DNA from: DASSKW01 sp035690065
Lineage (GTDB): Bacteria > Pseudomonadota > Gammaproteobacteria > Natronospirales > REEB76
Assembly: GCA_035690065.1 (NCBI GenBank)
Contig: DASSKW010000009.1
Location: 1-33,498 of the forward strand
Length of the DNA stretch: 33,498 bases
Reading direction: 5' to 3'
Below the pieces are notes generated by a model. It was not told the origin of the DNA. It saw only the letters and a list, made by a program, of their open reading frames with translations, and ran no database searches. The first letter of the stretch is position 1. Every line of letters starts with the position of its first letter. A program made the position numbers and the translations under genes. Below are positions 7,787 through 14,298 of the stretch, piece by piece.

Positions 7787-8512
7787 TCAGGTTGAATGGG
7801 ATTCGACGCCGGGGAATTCAAGTCGTACCCGGCGGTTCTGCCTGCCTTTCTTCTCGATCCGGGTGACCGTGACAGCACCGATCTCGCCTATATGGGCGAC
7901 ATGCGTGCCCCCGCACGGTTGTAGGTCGATGCCTTCCACATTCACCAGCCGGATGCGACCGGCGCCACGTGGCGGCTGCACTGAAAGGGTCTTGACCAAT
8001 TCCGGATGTGCGTCCAGTTCTTCATCCGTGATCCAGCGGAACAAAACTGGTGCATCGCTCTGGATCAGGCCATCCAGTCTCTCGTTCACTTCATCTTTGT
8101 CCGGTGTCTCCGGCAGATCGAAATCCAGCCTGCCATAACCGTCGCCAATCTGCCCGCCGGTGACCGGCGCGATGATGATCGCAGATAACAGATGCAGGCA
8201 GGTGTGCATCCGCATCAGCCGATGGCGGCGCGCCCAGTCGATTTCCGCGGTGACTCGCATTCCAGCTTTCAGCCATGTGACCGGTTCTGCCGGAATGTGC
8301 ACGATGCTGCCAGGCGACGCGCCCTTGCGGGTGTTCGTGATCTTCAGTTCGTGACCGTCATCGAGCCGCAAGGCGCCGGTGTCGCCAGGCTGTCCTCCGC
8401 CTTCCGGATAGAACACGCTGCGATCGAGTTGCACACCGTGCTCATCCACGGTGACCACCGTGGCTTCGCAGCTACGCGCGTAAGCATCCTCGCGGAATAC
8501 AGCTTCAGTCAT
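7787..8512 (-). CDS. alaX: AlaX-type alanyl-tRNA editing protein
   Basis: This is a free-standing editing domain that hydrolyses Ser-tRNA(Ala) (and Gly-tRNA(Ala)) made in error by alanyl-tRNA synthetase. In 241 residues it shows the short N-terminal barrel with FYPEGGGQPGDTG and the zinc/editing site: HTCLH (H-x-x-x-H, around residues 97-101) and PCGGTHV near the end. The chain stops shortly after CGGTHV, with no synthetase part, as expected for AlaX. The start at 8512 was chosen because MTEAVFREDAY matches the family N-terminus; it overlaps the end of msrB by 8 bases. Within the operon with MsrB and DoxX it may protect translation fidelity under oxidative stress, which is known to impair editing by some synthetases; that link is inference. 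Confidence 0.93.
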   Translation of the reverse strand: MTEAVFREDAYARSCEATVVTVDEHGVQLDRSVFYPEGGGQPGDTGALRLDDGHELKITNTRKGASPGSIVHIPAEPVTWLKAGMRVTAEIDWARRHRLMRMHTCLHLLSAIIIAPVTGGQIGDGYGRLDFDLPETPDKDEVNERLDGLIQSDAPVLFRWITDEELDAHPELVKTLSVQPPRGAGRIRLVNVEGIDLQPCGGTHVAHIGEIGAVTVTRIEKKGRQNRRVRLEFPGVESHST

Positions 8513-8921
8513 TTCCGGTTCCGCCTGCAGGTTCAAACTTGAGTGCGAGCGAGTTGATGCAATACCGCAACCCGGCAGGTGCCGGACCATCCTCGAAGAC
8601 GTGGCCCAGATGCGCATCGCACTGTGCGCACACCACTTCCACCCGTTGCATGCCGTGACTCGTATCCGCATGTTCTTCCAGGCTGGTGGTCCCGGCCGGT
8701 GCCGTGAAACTGGGCCAGCCACAATGGGACTCGAACTTGGTAGCGGAAGTGAACACCGGATTGCCGCAACACACGCAGCGGTAGATGCCCGCCGCATCGT
8801 TGCTCAGGTATTCGCCGGTGCCGGGGCGCTCCGTCGCCTTTTGACGCGTTACGGCATATTGCTCGGGAGTCAGCTCTGCGCGCCACACTGCCTCCGGTTT
8901 GCGAACCTTGTCCATGCACAT
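8505..8921 (-). CDS. msrB: Peptide-methionine (R)-S-oxide reductase MsrB
   Basis: The enzyme reduces methionine-R-sulfoxide in proteins. All signatures are present in 138 residues: W-R-A-E-L-T-P-E-Q-Y near the start, a zinc-binding CxxC pair (CVCCGNP and CAQCDAHLGH), the FESHCGWPSF loop and the catalytic Cys in RYCINSLAL. There is no signal peptide, so it should be cytosolic. The chosen ATG (8921) overlaps the stop of the DoxX gene as TGATG, pointing to translational coupling; the ATG two codons further in (8915) is an alternative. The 3' end overlaps alaX by 8 bases. Confidence 0.95.
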   Translation of the reverse strand: MCMDKVRKPEAVWRAELTPEQYAVTRQKATERPGTGEYLSNDAAGIYRCVCCGNPVFTSATKFESHCGWPSFTAPAGTTSLEEHADTSHGMQRVEVVCAQCDAHLGHVFEDGPAPAGLRYCINSLALKFEPAGGTGND

Positions 8922-9397
8922 CACCAGATCAGGAGCGCAGGTTTGCGTCTCGACAGGAAATGATCGAGACCCAGCACGCGCCCACATTGCGTAAACATGA
9001 GTGCAAACAGGATGATGATGAACAGGCTATCGTGGTTCTGCGGATCCCAGAAGGTCGCGCCTTTCATGAACCAGAAATTCAGCACCATGAACAGGCCTAC
9101 TGCAGCGGCGAACCGCGACAGCGCTCCCAGCACCAGCGCGAGGCCCACGCACAGCTCACCGATCACGACCAGCCAGGCGAAGGACTGATAATGTGCCGAG
9201 GCGAAGCCGAGGAAGCCCTGATAGAAACCGAACGCGGTCTTGGCGGAAGCTTCCAGATAACCATGCAGGCCATCCGGCCAGGCCCCGATATGGGACAACT
9301 TTCCGCTTACTGCCACGAGCCAGAGAATCCCCATGGCGACGCGCAGCACGGCCACCGGCCAACCTGCGACGCGATCATTTAACAGGCTTTGACCCAT
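8921..9397 (-). CDS. DoxX-family membrane protein
   Basis: The 158-residue chain has four membrane helices, with RVAMGILWLVAVSGKL in the first and IGELCVGLALVLGALSRFAAAVGLFMVLNFW in the centre, as in DoxX/DoxD proteins. GATFWDPQNHDSLFIIILFALM resembles the DoxD (thiosulfate:quinone oxidoreductase small subunit) end. In other bacteria DoxX partners contribute to redox and thiol stress defence, which fits the MsrB gene directly behind it (TGATG overlap). AAGGAG lies at a good distance before the ATG. It is the first gene of a four-gene operon. The exact electron-transfer role is unknown. Confidence 0.85.
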   Translation of the reverse strand: MGQSLLNDRVAGWPVAVLRVAMGILWLVAVSGKLSHIGAWPDGLHGYLEASAKTAFGFYQGFLGFASAHYQSFAWLVVIGELCVGLALVLGALSRFAAAVGLFMVLNFWFMKGATFWDPQNHDSLFIIILFALMFTQCGRVLGLDHFLSRRKPALLIW

Positions 9398-9573
9398 GAT
9401 ATTTCTCCTTGAAATATGAAAGCTTACACAGAATCGGGCACCAACATTCCGGACGCAGATGTTGTCGGCGGAAACTTAGCACACTCGCCTCTCTTGTTCC
9501 GACCCCGCTCCCGGCATGGGGTTCCGGGCCGAAGCTGCGGAAATCGGCATTACAATCTGGTAACCTATGCGCC

Positions 9574-9579
9574 GATAAT
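9574..9579 (+). promoter_or_regulatory. Possible -10 element of the cytochrome c pair
   Basis: GATAAT lies 38 bases before the first cytochrome start, with TTACAA (9550-9555) 18 bp upstream as a poor -35. The assignment is weak. Confidence 0.35.
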
Positions 9580-9616
9580 CAAAGACCCTGTCGCCATTCC
9601 TGAAGGGAGATATCCG

Positions 9617-9958
9617 ATGCGGAGCCGCTCTTTCGCCATCGTGCTTGCCTGCGCTACGGCTGCAGTTAGCCTCGCCGCCAACGCGGCCGGTGATCCTGCT
9701 CAAGGCAAAATTGACGCCGCACCCTGTTTGGGTTGCCACGGCATCGAAGACTACGTGAATGTGTATCCGACTTACCGTGTGCCCAGGCTGGGCGGACAAC
9801 ATGCTGCCTACATCGTCCAGGCCCTCAAGGAATACAAATCCGAGGATCGGGATCACAAGACCATGCATGCGCAGGCGTCATCGCTGACCGAACAGCAGAT
9901 GGAAGACATCGCCGCTTATTTCCAAAGCCTGGGTAACCAGGATAACGGCAAGCACTGA
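9617..9958 (+). CDS. Periplasmic class I cytochrome c (c553/c4-like), first copy
   Basis: The product is 113 residues with a signal peptide (MRSRSFAIVLACATAAVSLAANA) and one haem site CLGCH. The likely distal Met is in HKTMHAQA, followed by the C-terminal helix MEDIAAYFQSLG, the standard end of class I cytochromes. It should be a soluble periplasmic electron carrier of the single-haem c553 type. AGGGAGA precedes the ATG by 6 bases. The neighbour 20 bases downstream is a paralogue with the same layout (CAACH, IQDLAAYFSSL), so the two probably form one transcript ended by the hairpin at 10343. No oxidase or dehydrogenase partner is in the window, so the redox partner cannot be named. Confidence 0.92.
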   Translation: MRSRSFAIVLACATAAVSLAANAAGDPAQGKIDAAPCLGCHGIEDYVNVYPTYRVPRLGGQHAAYIVQALKEYKSEDRDHKTMHAQASSLTEQQMEDIAAYFQSLGNQDNGKH

Positions 9959-9978
9959 ATTCAACATAGGGCATGACC

Positions 9979-10317
9979 ATGAAGAAATCTCTCGCGATTT
10001 GCGCTGTCATCGCCGGCCTATTCGTTACCCAGGCTGTACTGGCCTCGGGCAGCATCGAAGCTGGCAAACAGAAATCCCAGACCTGTGCCGCGTGCCATGG
10101 TGCCAACGGCATCAGTACCTCCGACCAGTTCCCGATCCTCGCGGGACAATATCGGGACTACCTCATCCAGGCATTGCACGAATACCAGAAAGGCGATCGC
10201 AAGAATCCAATCATGGCCGGCATGGCGAAGCCTTTGAGTGAACAGGATATCCAGGATCTGGCAGCGTATTTCTCCAGCTTGCCAGGACCGTTGGAAATGC
10301 TGCCGCGCGGAAGATAA
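9979..10317 (+). CDS. Periplasmic class I cytochrome c (c553/c4-like), second copy
   Basis: This protein of 112 residues has a signal peptide (MKKSLAICAVIAGLFVTQAVLA), haem site CAACH and the GANGIS motif that follows it in c4/c553 proteins. The Met ligand candidate is in KNPIMAGMAKPLS, with the closing helix DIQDLAAYFSSLPG. The ATG at 9979 fits the AGGG at 9967-9970 better than the ATG two codons upstream (9973). It is related to the preceding cytochrome and lies 20 bases behind it, so the pair probably arose by duplication. The split into two single-haem proteins resembles a di-haem cytochrome c4 cut in two. Confidence 0.92.
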   Translation: MKKSLAICAVIAGLFVTQAVLASGSIEAGKQKSQTCAACHGANGISTSDQFPILAGQYRDYLIQALHEYQKGDRKNPIMAGMAKPLSEQDIQDLAAYFSSLPGPLEMLPRGR

Positions 10318-10342
10318 AACCTGCTTTGACATCGTAAACATG

Positions 10343-10363
10343 AAGCCCCGCGATGCGGGGCTT
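10343..10363 (+). terminator. Hairpin ending the cytochrome c transcript
   Basis: A 9-bp perfect stem AAGCCCCGC with a GAT loop lies 25 bases after the stop and is followed by CTGCTTG rather than a pure T-run. It separates the cytochromes from the riboswitch promoter that starts 16 bases later. Confidence 0.75.
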
Positions 10364-10378
10364 CTGCTTGCAGGCGCC

Positions 10379-10406
10379 TTGAATCCCGTCGATAGCGTGC
10401 TAGAAT
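10379..10406 (+). promoter_or_regulatory. Promoter of the riboswitch RNA
   Basis: TTGAAT (10379-10384), a 16-bp spacer and an extended -10 TGC-TAGAAT (hexamer 10401-10406) give a good sigma-70 promoter. The predicted start near 10413 is only a few bases before the aptamer, as expected if it serves the riboswitch alone. Confidence 0.75.
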
Positions 10407-10420
10407 CCGTCCCGGATTAT

Positions 10421-10516
10421 GTACACGAACCGGCGAACCCGTACGAAAGGCGGGGGCGCAAAGTCACCGGTCTAAGGGGTGCAAACCCTATGACGGCGGG
10501 ATTACCGAATGTGCCA
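10421..10516 (+). promoter_or_regulatory. GEMM-I riboswitch aptamer (c-di-GMP-I / cGAMP class)
   Basis: The order of conserved elements matches the GEMM-I aptamer. A GGCGAACCC segment leads into a CCCG/CGGG helix capped by a GAAA tetraloop (10445-10448). Then come CGCAAAG (10457-10463), CACCGGTCTAAGG, and the return strand CCTATGACGGCGGGATTACCGA. The tetraloop receptor is present as UCUAAG...UAUGA, the 11-nt receptor with a compensatory C-G to U-A change. The ligand is a cyclic dinucleotide; c-di-GMP is the default, but GEMM-I variants can prefer cGAMP and I cannot decide by eye. No open reading frame with a ribosome site follows on this strand; the next gene is convergent. Confidence 0.9.
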
Positions 10517-10518
10517 CC

Positions 10519-10564
10519 CCCTATGTCCGGGTTCCCCCCCTTCCGGACAGGCTTTTCGGAACCC
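10519..10564 (+). promoter_or_regulatory. Probable expression platform: two mutually exclusive hairpins
   Basis: TGTCCGG (10524-10530) can pair with CCGGACA (10543-10549), followed by GGCTTTTC, which looks like a terminator. GGGTTCC (10529-10535) can instead pair with GGAACCC (10558-10564). The two stems share bases 10529-10530, and the second encloses the 3' arm of the first, so they cannot form together. This is the usual logic of a riboswitch platform. Confidence 0.6.
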
Positions 10565-10632
10565 CCTTGATCCCGTCGTCGTTTGCACCCCTTCTTTATT
10601 CTTGAAATCCGCCTTGTATCATTTCCTGCCTG

Positions 10633-11384
10633 TCAGTGCTTCGCGGCTGCCGGCGGGGTCTGGGCCTGTAACGCCAACGAGACCTTGCCGGTATTGGTCT
10701 TCAGATTGATGGCGTCGCTACCCTTGCCCTGGTAATTAATCTGGCTGCCGGTTCCCTGTTTCTGGGTACCGCCGACACTCAGTCCATCCACGGTCAAATG
10801 TGTATCGCCGATGTTGGTGGCGAGGGCGACACTGCCGTAATCGGTGGTGTGCGCCTGCACCGTGATCTTGCCCACATTGATGGAGACGTCCAGCGGTCCG
10901 CCGGGGACATCCAGCATGACCTTGCCGATGTTCATCTGGGCTTCGACTCCGCCGCCGATTCCTGTCACCTTCAACTTGCCGATATTGATGTGGCTTTTGA
11001 CATGCACTTTGGCAGGGACTGCGATGCTCCATTCCTCGTTGACGTCGTCCGCTTGCGTATCCGCCGGATACTGCACACTGAAATCGAGCGCGCCCTTGTC
11101 GAGGGTATGGCTAATGGTCGCGGTGCGTATCGCTTCGGGCGCCTTGCTCTTGGTGAAGATATCCCAGAAAAAATTATTCGACGGTTCCAGCTTGACGCTG
11201 ACGTGCACCTCGGCATCCGGACTTGCGGTGACCGCGACCGAGCCGATATTCGCATGTGTGACCAGGGTAGTTACATCGGCAGCCGGTAGTGTCGATGTCA
11301 GAGTACGGGTCTCGCGTCGAGGCGTGCAGGCGTGCAGGCGACAAGCATGAATAAAAGCGGCAGAAACAGGACAATGCGGCGCAT
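10633..11384 (-). CDS. DUF4097-type beta-repeat lipoprotein, frameshifted by an 8-bp duplication
   Basis: From the ATG at 11384 (GGAG 6 bases upstream) the reading starts with a textbook lipoprotein signal, MRRIVLFLPLLFMLVAC, lipobox LVAC. It hits TGA at 11298-11300 because the 8-bp unit GGCGTGCA is present twice. With one unit removed, the signal joins the second frame as ...VACTPRRETRTLTSTL and stays open to the stop at 10633. The mature part is a DUF4097-like beta-solenoid with repeated 'N-x-G-K-hydrophobic' rungs: HINIGKLKV, QMNIGKVML, SINVGKITV, NTGKVSLAL. A longer open frame starts at an ATG at 11424 without the signal peptide (MLPVPNTDSS...), and automatic annotation may use it, but its first ~33 residues look non-native. 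Expected location when in frame: periplasmic side, lipid-anchored. Role unknown. Confidence 0.75.
11321..11340. repeat. 8-bp tandem repeat (2.5 units) causing the frameshift
   Basis: GGCGTGCA occurs at 11321-11328 and 11329-11336, followed by GGCG. It lies directly over the lipobox codons of the DUF4097-type lipoprotein gene. One unit more or less shifts the frame, so copy number sets whether the lipoprotein is made. Confidence 0.9.
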
Positions 11385-11540
11385 AATCGTCTCCGGATGA
11401 ATCTGTGTTCGGCACGGGGAGCAAATACTCCCCTGTTCCAGCCAGGCTCGCAAGTCACCCCTTCAATGGTAAATGGACTTTACAAACGCGAGGCGACACG
11501 ACATGCTTTTGATACGACATCAGGGAAGGACCCCGCACTC

Positions 11541-12398
11541 ATGACTGAACAATCCGCCATCCGCCATATATCCGACACGGCCCTTTGGGTCGCTACCTAT
11601 CGCGCCATGGAAAGCGAGCGTCCGGACGCGTTGTTCTACGATCCATTCGCGCGCCAGTTGGCCGGTGAACGCGGGCAGCATATCGTCGACGAACTTTCCA
11701 GACACGGCATGCAAAGCTGGCCGATCGTAGTGCGCACCCAAGTGCTCGATGAACTGATCCTGAAAGCCGTCGAGGAAGACGGTTTTGACACCATCCTGAA
11801 TCTTGCCGCCGGCCTCGATACACGACCGTATCGCCTGACCTTGCCGGCGACGGTTCGCTGGGTGGAAGTCGATCTGCCAGACATGATCGAGTACAAACGC
11901 GGCATCCTCAAGGATGCGACTTGCTTCTGCCGTCTCGAACGACATGCCTTGGACCTGAAGGATGCGGAAGCGCGTCGCGCCCTGTTGGAAAAAGTCGGAG
12001 CCGCTGCTACCCGCATGCTGGTCATCACCGAAGGTCTGCTGCTCTACATGGACGAAGAACAGGTCAAGGATCTGGCCTGGGATCTGTTCCGGCAACCCGC
12101 GGTCAAACGCTGGCTCACCGATCTTGCTTCACCACGTCTGCTCAAATACATGCGCCGCATACAACAGCACATGCCGGACGATGCGGCCTTCCGGTTCGCA
12201 CCGCCTGATCACACTGATTTCTTCCTGTCACGCAGCTGGCATGCGAAAGCGTTCCATTCCACCTGGGAAGATGCCAAACGACTGAACCGTCGCGAGGTGA
12301 AGTTGGCCTGGCTGTGGGACGTGCTGGGCTGGGTGATCCCCGGCGCGCGTGAACAAGGCCGCAAGATGAGTGGTATCGTGGCACTGGAACGTTCCTGA
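11541..12398 (+). CDS. Class I SAM-dependent methyltransferase, LCM/PPM family
   Basis: This 285-residue protein has the leucine-carboxyl-methyltransferase-like layout of bacterial TIGR00027/PF04072 proteins. TALWVATYRAMESERPDALFYDPFARQLAG is the family N-terminus, NLAAGLDTRPYRL is the SAM-binding loop, and VEVDLPDMIEYKRGIL carries the acidic residue after strand 2. HALDL and VITEGLLLYMDEEQV follow. The methyl acceptor is unknown; small carboxylates or natural-product acids are typical. The start at 11541 has GGAAGGA upstream; an in-frame ATG at 11466 is a less likely alternative. It is divergent from the lipoprotein gene and convergent with mtgA. Confidence 0.9.
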   Translation: MTEQSAIRHISDTALWVATYRAMESERPDALFYDPFARQLAGERGQHIVDELSRHGMQSWPIVVRTQVLDELILKAVEEDGFDTILNLAAGLDTRPYRLTLPATVRWVEVDLPDMIEYKRGILKDATCFCRLERHALDLKDAEARRALLEKVGAAATRMLVITEGLLLYMDEEQVKDLAWDLFRQPAVKRWLTDLASPRLLKYMRRIQQHMPDDAAFRFAPPDHTDFFLSRSWHAKAFHSTWEDAKRLNRREVKLAWLWDVLGWVIPGAREQGRKMSGIVALERS

Positions 12399-12408
12399 TC
12401 CACCAATC

Positions 12409-13143
12409 TCAGCGGCGTCCATCCGTTTCGATATCATCCAGATAATCGCTCCCCAGCATCCGCATCTGATCCAGGATCCATGCCTGTCTGCGCAACAAAT
12501 ACGCTGATGGATCATTGACATCAAAGCGGTCCGGCGCCGGCAGGCTCGCTGCGAGCAAGGCCGCCTGCCCGGGCGTCAACTGCGCGGGCGTCTCATTGAA
12601 CAGATGTCGTGCGGCAGCGCCGACGCCGAACACGTTGTTATCGAACTGGGCAACATTGAGGTACACCTCCAGGATCCGCTGCTTGGGCCATTCCAGTTCC
12701 ATCAGCGCGGTGAAATAGGCTTCGATCCCCTTGCGGAAATAGCTGCGGCCGGACCACAGCCACAGATTCTTGGCAGTCTGCTGGCTGATAGTGCTGGCGC
12801 CGCGCACCCGGTGGCTGTGTTCATTGTGATGCAGTGCTGCATCGATCGCATCCCAATCGAACCCGTGGTGATACGGAAAATCCTGATCCTCGGAGGTGAC
12901 TACGGCAAGCCGCATCGCAGGAGCGATGTCACCGTAATCGATCCAGCGGTAATCGACGTGATTTTGCCTGGCGTTGTGGGCACGCAGATATAACGTGCGT
13001 TGTTGCATGAACGCAGACGTGGATGGATCCACCACACCGCGGAACGCGACACCGACGGCGGTAGCGAGAAACCAGCACCAGCTTAATATCAGTACGCGCC
13101 GCCAGAGCGCCGACGATACTGCGTGCAGCCGCACCTTGCTCAT
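12409..13143 (-). CDS. mtgA: Monofunctional peptidoglycan glycosyltransferase
   Basis: MtgA polymerises lipid II into glycan strands at the outer face of the inner membrane. The 244 residues show one N-terminal anchor (VLILSWCWFLATAVGVAF) and a GT51 domain. The catalytic Glu is at ~85 in SEDQDFPYHHGFDWDAI. The second motif is RGASTISQQTAKNLWLW, then GRSYFRKGIEAYFTALMELEWPKQRILEVYLN and the VFGVGAAARHLF segment. There is no transpeptidase domain and the length is normal for the family. The ATG overlaps the stop of the DUF2891 gene (ATGA at 13140-13143), so translation is coupled. Confidence 0.95.
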   Translation of the reverse strand: MSKVRLHAVSSALWRRVLILSWCWFLATAVGVAFRGVVDPSTSAFMQQRTLYLRAHNARQNHVDYRWIDYGDIAPAMRLAVVTSEDQDFPYHHGFDWDAIDAALHHNEHSHRVRGASTISQQTAKNLWLWSGRSYFRKGIEAYFTALMELEWPKQRILEVYLNVAQFDNNVFGVGAAARHLFNETPAQLTPGQAALLAASLPAPDRFDVNDPSAYLLRRQAWILDQMRMLGSDYLDDIETDGRR

Positions 13144-14165
13144 CTGGTCTGGAGTCCACGCCGCGTCAGCAGATACACGGCGAAACTTGGCAGCCAGTGG
13201 CTACCTGCATACCGTTTTGCACTGATCGCCGCGATGCCGGCATCCGCATGTGCCTGTGCTGTAATCTGCAACGCGCGGCGGCGTGCGTCGTGCGCCGGTA
13301 ACGATGCGGCGATGCCTTCCAGCATCCAGGCACGGCTCAGATTGAGTCCGTCCAGATGTGCGAGTTTCGGATCGGCGGGATCGCGCGGCGCGGCGACCGG
13401 CAACCAATCTGTGCCGGCATCAGCCGATAACTGCGGCAGAAATCCGTCGAGCCAGGCAGCAAATTCCGCAGATGGCAAGACCCTTCGCATCAGATCGGTT
13501 TCTGCCAATGTTGGTGACAGAAAATCCTGGCCGGAAGGTTCATACGCCAGCGGCGCATCACAATCTGCCTGATAGAGCCGGCGAGCGTGTTTCAGGATGT
13601 TCGTACGCATGGCCGCATCCTCCACGACCTGCGCCCAATCGAATGTCAACGTCAACGCGAACGCGCTATTCGCATGTTCCCCGCCCCGGACAGGATGGCT
13701 GAGTTTCGGCAACCAGTCCGTTAACCGCTGGGCGGCGATGTGCTCCAGCGGCCGGATTGCGGCACCCCAGCGGCGTGCTTCAGCATCGTCCCATTCTGCC
13801 AATTCGGCGGCGAGTTGTAACACCCAGGCGAGGCCATAAGGCCGCTCGTAAGAGACGCGGTTGGGAGCTTCAAAATAACGGCATTCGCTTGTCAGATTCG
13901 CGGTCGAGAGATGCCGATCCAGTAATCCAGCGATCCCGCCTGCAAACTGCGCTTGCGGGAAGCTGCGCAACATCCGCACCAGCATCCAATGACTGTGTAC
14001 CGCCGAATGCCAGTCATAGCTGCCATAGAACGCCGGATGCAATGTGCGTGGCGGCAATACATCGGTATCGCTATTCAGCATGTGCATGACGTGATTGGGA
14101 TACTCGCGTACTACATTGTCGAGCACGATACGTACCAGACGGGTGGCCTTGGCTTCATCCAGCAT
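13140..14165 (-). CDS. DUF2891-family protein
   Basis: This 341-residue soluble protein matches the DUF2891 pattern: an N-terminal YPNHVMHMLNSD segment, then the signature HPAFYGSYDWHSAVHSHWMLVRML, later RPYGLAWVLQLAAELAEWD, HPVRGGEHANSAFAL and SGQDFLSPTLAETDLM. Repeated helix pairs with aromatic and His residues suggest an alpha/alpha-barrel like those of glycan-active enzymes; that is inference, as the family has no established activity. No signal peptide is seen. The 4-bp overlap with mtgA makes a link to cell-wall glycan attractive but unproven. The start at 14165 keeps the family N-terminus close. Confidence 0.88.
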   Translation of the reverse strand: MLDEAKATRLVRIVLDNVVREYPNHVMHMLNSDTDVLPPRTLHPAFYGSYDWHSAVHSHWMLVRMLRSFPQAQFAGGIAGLLDRHLSTANLTSECRYFEAPNRVSYERPYGLAWVLQLAAELAEWDDAEARRWGAAIRPLEHIAAQRLTDWLPKLSHPVRGGEHANSAFALTLTFDWAQVVEDAAMRTNILKHARRLYQADCDAPLAYEPSGQDFLSPTLAETDLMRRVLPSAEFAAWLDGFLPQLSADAGTDWLPVAAPRDPADPKLAHLDGLNLSRAWMLEGIAASLPAHDARRRALQITAQAHADAGIAAISAKRYAGSHWLPSFAVYLLTRRGLQTR

Positions 14166-14298
14166 GCTGCTGCCTCACTGATCGATAACGATTGCTGCGC
14201 ACAGGCTGACATGCGGCTCCGAACCTGCGATGATTCGCGGCCTGTTGTCTGCTGCCCTGGGGCACCTTACCGCAATGACGATCCGCGAGGAGTACGGC

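Noticed and set aside
10509..10709. A 66-codon plus-strand frame starting inside the riboswitch tail, considered as the regulated gene
   Set aside because: Its start lies in the aptamer end, it has no ribosome site, its composition is Pro/Ser-rich low-complexity, and it overlaps the convergent lipoprotein gene.
11321..11340. Possible CRISPR or longer tandem array
   Set aside because: Only 2.5 copies of an 8-bp unit with no spacers; no CRISPR-like repeats were seen anywhere in the window.
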